A stretch of DNA of 11,767 nt, taken from the NCBI GenBank assembly GCA_903918555.1, contig CAIXEV010000329.1:1-11767 (forward strand), in the 5' to 3' direction. Positions 1 to 7,029 of this stretch are shown piece after piece. The notes under the pieces were generated by a model. The model did not search any database, was not told the origin of the DNA, and saw only the letters and a program-made list of their open reading frames with translations. Numbering within the stretch: position 1 is the first letter of the stretch; every line of letters starts with the position of its first letter. Source of the DNA: an uncultured bacterium. GTDB taxonomy: Bacteria; Planctomycetota; Phycisphaerae; Phycisphaerales; SM1A02. Both the position numbers and the translations under genes were made by a program.

Positions 1-459
1 CGCGGCGTCTTGGCCGAGGACGGCGACCTTCATCCGACCGTGCTTGTCAACGAGATTTTCCTGCGTATCGGACGAAACCCGCCCCGCGCGTGGGACAGTC
101 GGCGGCACTTTTTCGGCGCCGTCTCGCAGGCCTGCGAGCAGGTGCTCGTCGACCTCGCGCGTGCGCGCCAGACGCTGAAGCGCGGCGGCGGAAAGCAGCC
201 TGTCCCGCTCACCTTCGTCGCGGGCGAACTCGCGCAAGCGGCGTCGGCGCGCACCGCCGCCGATGCGGGTCTTCCGGCCGCGCTCGATGCCCTCGCGCGC
301 GAGTACCCGCGCGCGGCCGAAGTCGCGCGGCTCCGCTACATGCTCGGATTTCCAACGGCCGAGACGGCCCGCATTCTCGGCGTCAGCGAGTCGACGGTCG
401 AGAAGGACTGGGCGTTCGCCCGCGCGTGGCTCCGGCGCGCGCTCGCTCGTGCGGAATAG
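1..459 (+). CDS. ECF-family RNA polymerase sigma factor (planctomycete type), 5' end missing
   Basis: Sigma factor of the Sigma70_ECF family (Pfam PF07638 / TIGR02999 type), which directs RNA polymerase to a specific promoter set. The frame is open from base 1, so the N terminus lies outside the window; about 30 residues are missing compared with the usual length near 180-190. A TTG at base 10 is a possible start, but it would cut region 2 and I do not favour it. Seen: the region-2 remnant HPTVLVNEIFLRI (from base 31), then RRHFFGAVSQACEQVLVDLAR and the basic linker KRGGGK that typify this family. Region 4 follows with ALAREYPRAAEVARLRYMLG and the helix-turn-helix GVSESTVEKDWAFARAWLRR near the C terminus. 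The stop is TAG at 457-459. It lies 45 bp upstream of a Ser/Thr kinase gene on the same strand, the standard planctomycete ECF/kinase arrangement, so the kinase may control or signal with this sigma factor (inference). Confidence 0.88.
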   Translation, partial: RGVLAEDGDLHPTVLVNEIFLRIGRNPPRAWDSRRHFFGAVSQACEQVLVDLARARQTLKRGGGKQPVPLTFVAGELAQAASARTAADAGLPAALDALAREYPRAAEVARLRYMLGFPTAETARILGVSESTVEKDWAFARAWLRRALARAE

Positions 460-504
460 CTTCATGCCTCCTGCTTCCGTGACGGACGCACCGCGCGATC
501 GCGC

Positions 505-3500
505 ATGAAACCAACGATGAGCGAGCAAGTCGATCCATCCGCACAGCGCCGCGCGCGCATCCAGGAGGCCTTCGCGGAGGCGATCGACACGCCGACGCTC
601 GCGCGCGCCTCCGTGCTTGCTCGGCTGCGGGCCGAGGATCCTTCGGTCGCGGATGAAGTCGAGTCGCTTCTTCAATACCACGGCGCAAGCACGCCTGAAC
701 CCGAGTGGTTCGCGCAGCCTGTCCTTGCGGGCGTGCTCGGCGCCACGATCGCCGGCTGCACCGTCGAGCGACTGATCGGGTTCGGCGGCATGAGCATGGT
801 GTACGCCGCAACCGAGCAGTTTCCGCGGCGAAAGGTGGCGCTCAAGCTGGTGCGGCCCGAGCGGCTCACGCCCTCGGCGCAGCGCCGACTCCGCGTCGAG
901 GCGGAGGCGCTCGCACGGCTTCAGCATCCGAACATCGCGCAGGTGTTCTCCGCGGGCGCCCATCGCCTCGCGTCGAACGACGGAACCATCGCCGCGCAGG
1001 AGTTTCCCTATCTCGTGATGGAGCTCGTGCCGAGCGCGCAGCCGATCACGCGCTTCGCGAACGAACGCAAGCTCGGCGTGCGCGAGCGCATCCTGCTCGT
1101 CGCGTCCATCGCCGATGCGATCGAACACGCGCATCGCGCCGGCGTGATTCATCGCGATATCAAGCCGGGAAATGTGCTCGTCGGACCCGACGGCGTTCCG
1201 AAGGTCATCGACTTCGGCATCGCCGCCGTCTCCGACTCGACGGTGACCGCAGCAACCGAAGGCCCGATGGGAACGCTCGCCTACATGAGCCCGGAGCAGG
1301 CGCGCGGCCGCGACACCGACACGCGCAGCGATGTGTGGGGTCTTGGCGCGCTGCTCTACGACCTGCTCGCGGGGCGTCCGCCGTTCGACGCGACCGAATC
1401 ATCGCTCGCCGCGCATCTCGATCGCCTGCTGCAAGGCAATCTCGCACCGATCGCGCCGCTTGTTGCTGCGAAACTCGGCGACGACGCCGCGTCGCAGGCC
1501 CCGGCCGCGACCGACGCCGTGCTGCGAATGGCGCTCGCACCTGAGCCGACGAACCGATACCGAAGCGCTGCCGACTTCGCGGAAGAACTCCGCAATCTCC
1601 TCGACGGTCTCCCGCTTCGAGCGCGCGCGGATGCGCGATGGGACGCGACGCGACGCGCCATGCACAGGTATCGCCGCGCCATCGCAGTCGCGGCGGGATT
1701 TGCGGCCGTGGTGACCACCGCGCTCGTGATCGTCTCGATTTCCCTCGCCCGCACGAAGGCCGCGAACGAGCGCGCGCAGTGGTCGAGCTATGTCGCTTCG
1801 ATCAGCGCGGCAAGCGGTCTCCTCGACCAAGGCGATGCAAGCGCCGCGTGGACGATGCTCGATTCGGCGCCGCCCGAACACCGCAGCTGGGAGTGGAACG
1901 CCCTCGCGCGACGCGCGGATCCCGCGATCCGGCGCGTCGAGTTCGGACGGCAGCTCTTCGACGAGAACTCCGATCCACGCGGGCGCCTCAACCAGGTCTA
2001 CGACCTCGCCTACTCGCTCGATGGCTCGACGCTCTTCGTCGCTGCGACCGCCTATCTCGCTGCGATCGATGCGAAGACGCTTCAGGACCGCTGGTGCAAA
2101 GAGCATCCCAAGGATTTCGCCGCGTGGCGGCATCGGCCGCTTGCAAGTGGCGGCTCCATCGCGGTCGATCTCCTGCAATCAATCGTGCGGATCGACGGAT
2201 CAGGCGCGATTCTTCGGAAGCGAAGCTTCGGGTCGGTGCGATTTCTCGTCACCGACGCCGCGCAGCGCCGCGTGTTCGTAACGAACGACACTCGGATCGA
2301 GGAGATCGACCCCGACTCCCTCGCGCCGTTGCGCGTGTATCCCATCGACCCGCCGTTCCCGCGGCCAATCACGGGGCTCGCATGCTCGCGCGACGCGACA
2401 CGGCTCGCCGCGTGCGATGAGAGCGGGAGCATCATCGTGTGGGATGTCGCAACCGGACTCGTGCGATGGCGTGGCACTCCGACGCCCAACTCCGCGGAGG
2501 TCCGCGCGCTCGCATTCTCGCGGGATGGCGATCGGCTGGCCGCGTGCGGCACAGGCTTCGTCAGCATGCTCGAATCGGAGAACGGCCGCACGCTCTGGAA
2601 GATCGACACTCCCCCGAGAGGTCCGAGCGTTCTCGCCTTCCTCGCCGACGATCGCGCCGTGGTGGTCGGCAACTTCGATGAGTCGATCGATGTTCGCGAC
2701 GCCGCGACCGGCGAGCGGATCCGCGGAATGCACGGCGCACACAGCCAGTTGTGGTCGCTGGCGGTGTCGCCCGATGGAAGCACCTTCGCGGCGGGCGCGT
2801 TCAATGCCACCGCGAGCATCGTCCCTGTCGACGCAGACTCGGAGATCCGCGGGATTCCGCTCGATGGCTCGGCCGTCCGCAGCGTCTCGTCCGGCCGCCG
2901 CACGGTGGCCGCGACCGCGGACGGCGGCCTGTTCGAGATCGAAGGCCGCGCCGCACGCCGCATTCCGATCGATGGACGCGCGTCGGTCGTCCGCGAGGCG
3001 CCCGACGGCACGCTCCTTGTCGGACTCGATTCGGGCATCGCGTGGCTTGACGGGGAAAACCGCGAGATTCGCCGCGCACCCACTGCGTCGCGCGTCGAGG
3101 CGATCGGCACGGTCGACGGCGGACGCATCGTCGTGGCGCGGCTGCTCGACGGCTCGCATGTCGGCGTCGATGCGGACAGCGGGCAGATTCGATGGTCGCA
3201 GACCGAAATGCGGGAGCACGCAGGCGTCGCCATCGACACCGCGGTGCCAAACAAACTGCTGCTCGCGCGCGGCACGCTGCGTACCGTTTTGCTCGTCGAC
3301 CTCATGTCGGGCGCGACGACGACGCTCGAGCACTCGTTCGAGTATCCGCGCGTGGCCGCGCTCGCCCCCGATCGAAGCATGATCGCGCTCGGAACCATCG
3401 AGGCAAACGGCGAGCTCGCGCTGATGGACGCCTCCGACTTTCACACGATCGATCGCCTGCCGAATCACCGCAGGCCCGTGCATGCGATCGCGTGGTCGCC

Positions 3501-3777
3501 CGACGGCTCGCGCATTGCATCCGCAAGCGTCGACAACACCGTGCGCATCTGGCATGTCGAACGCCGGATCGAGATCCTGACGGCGTGGCGGGGCGCGTGC
3601 AACGATCTCGCATTCGACGCGCGCGGCCGACTATGGCTCGCGTGCAATGACGGCATGCTGCGCGTGATCGACGGTAGCCCGAAGGAAACGCTCACTGGGT
3701 CACGGCTTCCGCTCAGCGCAGCGCTGCGTCCGCTCAGCGCAGCGCTGCGTCCGCTCAGCGCAACGCTGCATCCATGA
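505..3777 (+). CDS. Membrane-anchored Ser/Thr protein kinase with C-terminal WD40 propeller
   Basis: Hanks-type kinase of 1090 residues. Residues 14-60 form the helical N-terminal segment common in planctomycete kinases. Kinase domain about 85-370: glycine loop G92-F-G-G-M-S-M-V-Y, ATP lysine K114 (VALKLV), catalytic HRDIKPGN with D218 and N223, metal-binding DFG at 236-238, and activation-segment end GTLAYMSPEQ at 256-265. The third loop glycine is serine (S97); all other key residues are present. One membrane helix spans about 393-415. Residues 426-475 (a segment ending PPEHRSWEWNALARR) are the usual connector before planctomycete propellers. WD40-like blades run from about 480 to 1060, the clearest at 619-650 and 990-1018 (SPDGSRIASAS, TVRIWHV). 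The helix should place the kinase in the cytoplasm and the propeller outside it (inference). Start is ATG 505; ATG 517 is the alternative and neither has a clear ribosome site. The last residues are a 7-residue repeat (LSAALRP) encoded by a 21-bp tandem repeat. Substrate unknown. Confidence 0.92.
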   Translation: MKPTMSEQVDPSAQRRARIQEAFAEAIDTPTLARASVLARLRAEDPSVADEVESLLQYHGASTPEPEWFAQPVLAGVLGATIAGCTVERLIGFGGMSMVYAATEQFPRRKVALKLVRPERLTPSAQRRLRVEAEALARLQHPNIAQVFSAGAHRLASNDGTIAAQEFPYLVMELVPSAQPITRFANERKLGVRERILLVASIADAIEHAHRAGVIHRDIKPGNVLVGPDGVPKVIDFGIAAVSDSTVTAATEGPMGTLAYMSPEQARGRDTDTRSDVWGLGALLYDLLAGRPPFDATESSLAAHLDRLLQGNLAPIAPLVAAKLGDDAASQAPAATDAVLRMALAPEPTNRYRSAADFAEELRNLLDGLPLRARADARWDATRRAMHRYRRAIAVAAGFAAVVTTALVIVSISLARTKAANERAQWSSYVASISAASGLLDQGDASAAWTMLDSAPPEHRSWEWNALARRADPAIRRVEFGRQLFDENSDPRGRLNQVYDLAYSLDGSTLFVAATAYLAAIDAKTLQDRWCKEHPKDFAAWRHRPLASGGSIAVDLLQSIVRIDGSGAILRKRSFGSVRFLVTDAAQRRVFVTNDTRIEEIDPDSLAPLRVYPIDPPFPRPITGLACSRDATRLAACDESGSIIVWDVATGLVRWRGTPTPNSAEVRALAFSRDGDRLAACGTGFVSMLESENGRTLWKIDTPPRGPSVLAFLADDRAVVVGNFDESIDVRDAATGERIRGMHGAHSQLWSLAVSPDGSTFAAGAFNATASIVPVDADSEIRGIPLDGSAVRSVSSGRRTVAATADGGLFEIEGRAARRIPIDGRASVVREAPDGTLLVGLDSGIAWLDGENREIRRAPTASRVEAIGTVDGGRIVVARLLDGSHVGVDADSGQIRWSQTEMREHAGVAIDTAVPNKLLLARGTLRTVLLVDLMSGATTTLEHSFEYPRVAALAPDRSMIALGTIEANGELALMDASDFHTIDRLPNHRRPVHAIAWSPDGSRIASASVDNTVRIWHVERRIEILTAWRGACNDLAFDARGRLWLACNDGMLRVIDGSPKETLTGSRLPLSAALRPLSAALRPLSATLHP
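3709..3771. repeat. 21-bp tandem repeat, three units, across two convergent gene ends
   Basis: Units at 3709-3729, 3730-3750 and 3751-3771. The first two are identical; the third differs at two bases (3763 and 3770). On the plus strand the repeat encodes LSAALRP units at the kinase C terminus. On the minus strand each unit reads Asp-Ala-Ala-Leu-Arg-stop (third unit) or Ala-Asp-Ala-Ala-Leu-Arg-stop, so the true end of the minus-strand gene, TGA at 3755-3757, is copied twice beyond its own stop. Units 1 and 2 each contain the perfect 12-bp palindrome CGCAGCGCTGCG (3717-3728 and 3738-3749). Confidence 0.9.
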
Positions 3778-4336
3778 GCCACGCGAGTTCGTCGTCGGCG
3801 TCTTCGGCGGCGATGCCCTCTTCGGCGAGCGTCTCGCGCAAGGCAGCGTCGAAGCGCGCGGCCCCGCGCGCGGCACGAGTGCGCGCGTCGGCGGTCGTGA
3901 TGCCGCGTTCGCGCGCGATTCGCGTGGTTTCCGCGCCTTCGAGCGCGGTGCGGCGGTAGATCTCCCACGCGTCGGCGTCGTTCTCGGCGTGCGACGCGCG
4001 CGCCGCGCGCTGCGACGCTTCGGCGATTCCCGCGCGCGCCCACGCGCGCTCGAACGCCTCGAACGCCTGCGGATCAAGCGGCGTCTCGCACGGCTGCTTG
4101 CAGTCGCAGCCGCTGCACGCGCCGGTCGACTTGCGCGCCTCGCGCACTTCCGAGAGCAACGCGCGCACCACCGCGCGCCGGAACGGGAGCATCGCTTCGC
4201 CTGCGGCGCGCTCGATCGCGGCGCCCGCGGTGAAACGCGAAGCAAACCCGTCGACATCGTCGATCCACGCAAGCCGCGCGCACGCGAGATACGCGCGCAC
4301 CGGCTCGGTCGCCCGCTTGGCGAGCGCGGCCGTCAT
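3755..4336 (-). CDS. Divergent ECF sigma-70-like protein with Cys-rich linker
   Basis: A 193-residue protein that resembles, by eye, the large planctomycete ECF-type sigma factors. It has a degenerate region 2 (about 12-68, ending PFRRAVVRALLSEVREARKS, like the FRSFLLAALRHFLANEW-type helix of the family). Then comes a linker, the hallmark FERAW (95-99), and a region-4-like helix-turn-helix at about 129-165 (ALEGAETTRIARERGITTADA). The family-style tail DDELAWLMDAAL (181-192) indicates a natural C terminus. The usual front part is absent: family members are commonly well over 200 residues. The linker holds four cysteines, C74-x2-C77-x-C79-x3-C83, which could bind metal or sense redox (inference). 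The start ATG 4336 overlaps the recJ stop as ATGA, so translation is probably coupled to recJ. The 3' end overlaps the kinase gene by 23 bp. It could be a true sigma factor, a DNA-binding regulator or a decayed copy; the regulator role is not proven. Confidence 0.62.
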   Translation of the reverse strand: MTAALAKRATEPVRAYLACARLAWIDDVDGFASRFTAGAAIERAAGEAMLPFRRAVVRALLSEVREARKSTGACSGCDCKQPCETPLDPQAFEAFERAWARAGIAEASQRAARASHAENDADAWEIYRRTALEGAETTRIARERGITTADARTRAARGAARFDAALRETLAEEGIAAEDADDELAWLMDAALR

Positions 4337-6084
4337 CGCCGGCTCTCCACCGCAGCGACCTTGAGATCAAGGAGCCGCGCGTTCGGCTCGACGCCGCCGC
4401 GGTAGCGGTCAAGGCCCGGCTCGATCACGAGGTCAAGCCTCATGTTCTTCTCGAGCGACGCGGCATGCTGCGCTCCGTCCCACCACTGGATGCGCAGGAA
4501 ACTCGGGCGGCCGAAGCGCTCCTGGCTCACGACGAGCTCGAGATGCCTCACGGCGCCCGCCTTGCCGAACGGCCGCATCTGCGTGAGCCTCGCGCCCTCG
4601 ATGAGGAGCGCGGGCTTCCGGTTCTCGCGTCCGAACGGCGCAAGCTGGTCGATCTCCTGCACGGTCGCGATGTCGAGCTCGCCGAGCTCGCACGCCGAGT
4701 CGATCGAAAGCGGCGGCCGCTGCTCGTCGGCCGGCGGCAAGAGCGCGTCGACCTCGCGCGTGAACGCCTCCGCGAACCGCGCGACCGCATCGGGCCCCGA
4801 CGCCGTCACGCCCGCGGCCATCGCGTGGCCGCCGAAGTTCAGGAGATGCTCCTTGCACGCCGCCAGCACCTTGTGGAGCTCGACTCCATCGACGCTGCGG
4901 CCCGAGCCCTTGTAGACATCCTTGTTCCTCGTGAACAGGATCACGGGGCACGCGTAGCGGTCGACCAGCTTCGAGCACACGATTCCGACGACGCCGAGGT
5001 TCCACGAGTCGTCGCAGAGCACGATGCCGCGCGGCCGCGTGCCCGAGGCAAGCTGCGGCCGAAGCTGGTCGAGCGTGGCCTCGAAGATTCGGTTCTCTTC
5101 CTTCTTGCGGTCGGCGTTGAGGCCTTCGAGTTTCGCCACGATTTCCGCGGCGCGCCGCGCGTCCGCGGTCGTGAGCAACTCGACCGCCTCCTCGGGATGC
5201 CCCATGCGCCCGCACGCGTTCAAGCGCGGAGCCACGCGGAACGCGATCTGCTCGGCGTCGACTTGATCGGCGACGCGCGCGGCCTCGAGCAGTTCGTCAA
5301 GCCCAGGTATACCCGTCGAGCGCGCAAGCGTCAGCCCACGCGCCACGATCACGCGGTTCTCGCTGAGCAGCGGCACGACATCGGCGACGGTGCCGATCGC
5401 AGCGAGCGGCAGGAGCGTGAGCAGCCGGTCCTGAAAGACCTTCGGCAGGCGCTCCGAACCGCACCAGCGCTCGGCGATCATCCACGCGAGCTTCCACGCG
5501 ACGCCCGCGCCGCAGAGCTCGCCGAAACGCTGCTCTCCCGGCAGCCGCGGGTGAACCACTGCGCGCGCGACCGGCACTTCGTGCGACGGATGCAGCTCGT
5601 GGTGGTCGGTGATGACGAGCTCGAGCCCGATGTCGCGCGCGTGCGCGGCCTCGCGGATCGCCGACACGCCGCAGTCGACGGTGATCACCGTCTCGATTCC
5701 ATCGGCACGCAGCGCGTCGAGCGCGTCGCGGTTGAGGCCGTAGCCCTCCTCGATGCGGTGCGGCACATAGGTGCGGACAGGCGCCGACGGCGCGATCGCC
5801 CGCAGCATGTGCCACAGGATCGCGGTCGCCATGATGCCGTCCACGTCGTAGTCGCCGTAGATCGCGAGGCGCTTGCCGGAGCGCAGCGCCTCGCACACGG
5901 CGTCGGCGGCCTCGCTCATGCCGTGCATCGCCTTGGGCGACTGCAGCTGCTTGAGGTTCGGGCGGCAGAAGGCCTCGCGCTCGTCGAGCGACCTCAGCCC
6001 GCGGCCCTCGAAGAGCCGGTCAAGCAGCCCCCCCGCGTCGGTACGGGACTGGGGGCGAATCCACCGCCGCGCAGGAAACTCCAT
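4333..6084 (-). CDS. recJ: Single-stranded-DNA-specific 5'-3' exonuclease RecJ
   Basis: DHH-family nuclease of 583 residues, a normal RecJ length. RecJ degrades single-stranded DNA 5' to 3' in RecF-pathway recombination, mismatch repair and base excision repair, using Mn/Mg. Seen: motif I GDYDVDG (77-83), HRIEEGYGLN (109-118), VDCG (136-139), the signature DHH (160-162), GTVADVVPL (231-239) and RLNACGRMG (287-295). The DHHA1 part follows with GSGRSV (393-398) and FGGHAMAAG (417-425), and then the C-terminal OB-fold region including QEIDQLAPFGREN. All metal-binding motifs are intact. Start ATG 6084 fits the family N terminus (RRWIRP); no clear Shine-Dalgarno precedes it. The stop TGA at 4333-4335 shares bases with the ATG of the sigma-like gene. 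Upstream it faces adk across a divergent intergenic region. Confidence 0.96.
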   Translation of the reverse strand: MEFPARRWIRPQSRTDAGGLLDRLFEGRGLRSLDEREAFCRPNLKQLQSPKAMHGMSEAADAVCEALRSGKRLAIYGDYDVDGIMATAILWHMLRAIAPSAPVRTYVPHRIEEGYGLNRDALDALRADGIETVITVDCGVSAIREAAHARDIGLELVITDHHELHPSHEVPVARAVVHPRLPGEQRFGELCGAGVAWKLAWMIAERWCGSERLPKVFQDRLLTLLPLAAIGTVADVVPLLSENRVIVARGLTLARSTGIPGLDELLEAARVADQVDAEQIAFRVAPRLNACGRMGHPEEAVELLTTADARRAAEIVAKLEGLNADRKKEENRIFEATLDQLRPQLASGTRPRGIVLCDDSWNLGVVGIVCSKLVDRYACPVILFTRNKDVYKGSGRSVDGVELHKVLAACKEHLLNFGGHAMAAGVTASGPDAVARFAEAFTREVDALLPPADEQRPPLSIDSACELGELDIATVQEIDQLAPFGRENRKPALLIEGARLTQMRPFGKAGAVRHLELVVSQERFGRPSFLRIQWWDGAQHAASLEKNMRLDLVIEPGLDRYRGGVEPNARLLDLKVAAVESRR

Positions 6085-6266
6085 GCGGCGAGTGTACCCG
6101 CCGCGCAGAACCTGCCGCGGACCTTGCCGACGACCGCGGAACGCGTTCGAAAGCCCGCCTGAGCGGCGCGTTTTTGCCCGATTCGCTCTCCCCGCTTCCC
6201 CCGACTGCCGATGCCCGATCTACGCTCCGCTCCCGCCTCGGGCAGTGGCGGATTCGGGAGAGTCCA
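6085..6266. promoter_or_regulatory. Divergent intergenic region between recJ and adk
   Basis: This 182-bp region must hold the start signals for recJ (minus) and adk (plus). I see no convincing -35/-10 pair for either. It contains a palindrome AACGCGTT (6140-6147) and, at about 6150-6175, an imperfect hairpin with a 4-bp GC core (CGCC/GGCG around TGAGC), a mismatch, further pairs, and a following TTTTT at 6171-6175. That is terminator- or attenuator-like in the direction of adk. An in-frame ATG at 6174 would extend adk by 31 residues of low-plausibility sequence. Confidence 0.4.
6256..6260 (+). promoter_or_regulatory. Ribosome binding site of adk
   Basis: GGGAG, within the purine run CGGGAGAG at 6255-6262, lies 6 bases before ATG 6267. 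It decides the start in favour of 6267 over the in-frame ATG at 6174, which has no such site. Most other genes in the window lack a clear Shine-Dalgarno. Confidence 0.6.
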
Positions 6267-6908
6267 ATGTCAGACACGGCAACCCAATCTTCGACGCGAC
6301 GACTCAAGACGGTCCTTCTGTTCGGTGCCCCCGGCGCCGGCAAGGGAACGCAGGGCAAGATCCTCGGCAAGGTCCCGGGGTTCTTCCACCTCGCCTGCGG
6401 CGATGTGTTCCGCTCGCTCGACATGTCGTCGGAGCTCGGCAAGAAGTTCATGTCGTACTCGTCACGCGGCGAGCTCGTTCCTGACGAACTCACGATCGAG
6501 ATGTGGCGCCAGAACATGCACGCGCAGACCGTGCTCTCGATCTACAAGCCGAATGTCGACCTGCTGGTGCTCGACGGCATCCCGCGCAATGTCACGCAGG
6601 CGAAGGCGCTCGAGAAGCATCTCGAGGTGCTCGCCGTGCTCCACCTCGTGTGCCCCGACATCGAGGCGATGGTGATGCGCATGCGCCGCCGCGCGCTCAA
6701 GGAGAACCGCATCGACGACGCCGATGAGAAGGTGATCCGCAAGCGCTTCGAGGTCTACGACCGCGAGACGCGCCCGGTGCTTGCGTGCTATCCGAACGAG
6801 ATCGTGCACGAGGTGAACGCGATGGGCTCGCCCGCCGAGGTTCTCCAGCATGTGCTCGAGGTGATCGTTCCGATTCAGAACGAGCATTTCCGCAATCCGC
6901 TGTCTTGA
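6267..6908 (+). CDS. adk: Adenylate kinase, short-LID form (nucleoside monophosphate kinase)
   Basis: Catalyses ATP + AMP = 2 ADP in the cytoplasm. The 213-residue protein shows the P-loop GAPGAGKGT (20-28), the NMP-binding motif ACGDVFRSL (43-51), and LDGIPRNVTQ (102-111), which fits the adenylate kinase signature D-G-[FYI]-P-R-x3-[NQ]. The glutamine favours AMP. The LID is short (about 139-150) with no zinc cysteines, followed by the arginines of NRIDD and VIRKRFEVY (147-164). Two positions are unusual: Cys44 replaces the threonine of the common STGD motif, and the motif reads DGIPRN instead of DGFPRT. A UMP/CMP-like specificity therefore cannot be excluded. Start ATG 6267 is chosen for its Shine-Dalgarno and because the P-loop then sits near the N terminus, as usual. 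It is transcribed away from recJ and ends in a hairpin array. Confidence 0.85.
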   Translation: MSDTATQSSTRRLKTVLLFGAPGAGKGTQGKILGKVPGFFHLACGDVFRSLDMSSELGKKFMSYSSRGELVPDELTIEMWRQNMHAQTVLSIYKPNVDLLVLDGIPRNVTQAKALEKHLEVLAVLHLVCPDIEAMVMRMRRRALKENRIDDADEKVIRKRFEVYDRETRPVLACYPNEIVHEVNAMGSPAEVLQHVLEVIVPIQNEHFRNPLS

Positions 6909-6914
6909 GCGGCC

Positions 6915-6975
6915 GCCGCTTGCGGCGGCAGCCTTAACTTGAGCGGCCGCCGCTTGCGGCGGCGGCCTTTGGCGG
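6915..6975 (+). repeat. 61-bp hairpin module, copy 1 (hairpins A-B)
   Basis: Matches 7030-7090 at 59 of 61 bases (differences at 6930 and 6932). The last 42 bases, 6934-6975, are identical to 7049-7090. It holds most of hairpin A and all of B. The two copies are 115 bp apart and flank the 13-bp hairpin. Confidence 0.88.
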
Positions 6976-7005
6976 AAACCCATCGGAGTGAATCCGATGG
7001 GTTTC
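6975..7005. repeat. Perfect 13-bp inverted repeat
   Basis: GAAACCCATCGGA pairs with TCCGATGGGTTTC around the loop GTGAA. It is less GC-rich than its neighbours and unrelated in sequence to the flanking hairpins. It could be a terminator stem or a dispersed repeat. Confidence 0.85.
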
Positions 7006-7029
7006 TGGTAGGCGTTGCTTGATCGACCT

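Noticed and set aside
2082..3555. Long minus-strand open frames (438 and 451 codons) opposite the kinase propeller
   Set aside because: Both are antisense to the WD40 region and dominated by Arg/Ser/Ala; they overlap each other and show no motif.
4465..6162. Open frame of 565 codons on the plus strand opposite recJ
   Set aside because: recJ on the minus strand has every family motif. The opposite frame has biased composition and no domain.
6174..6266. N-terminal extension of adk from ATG 6174
   Set aside because: ATG 6267 has a Shine-Dalgarno at good spacing and gives the normal distance to the P-loop; the extra 31 residues are not adenylate kinase-like and begin inside a T tract of a hairpin.
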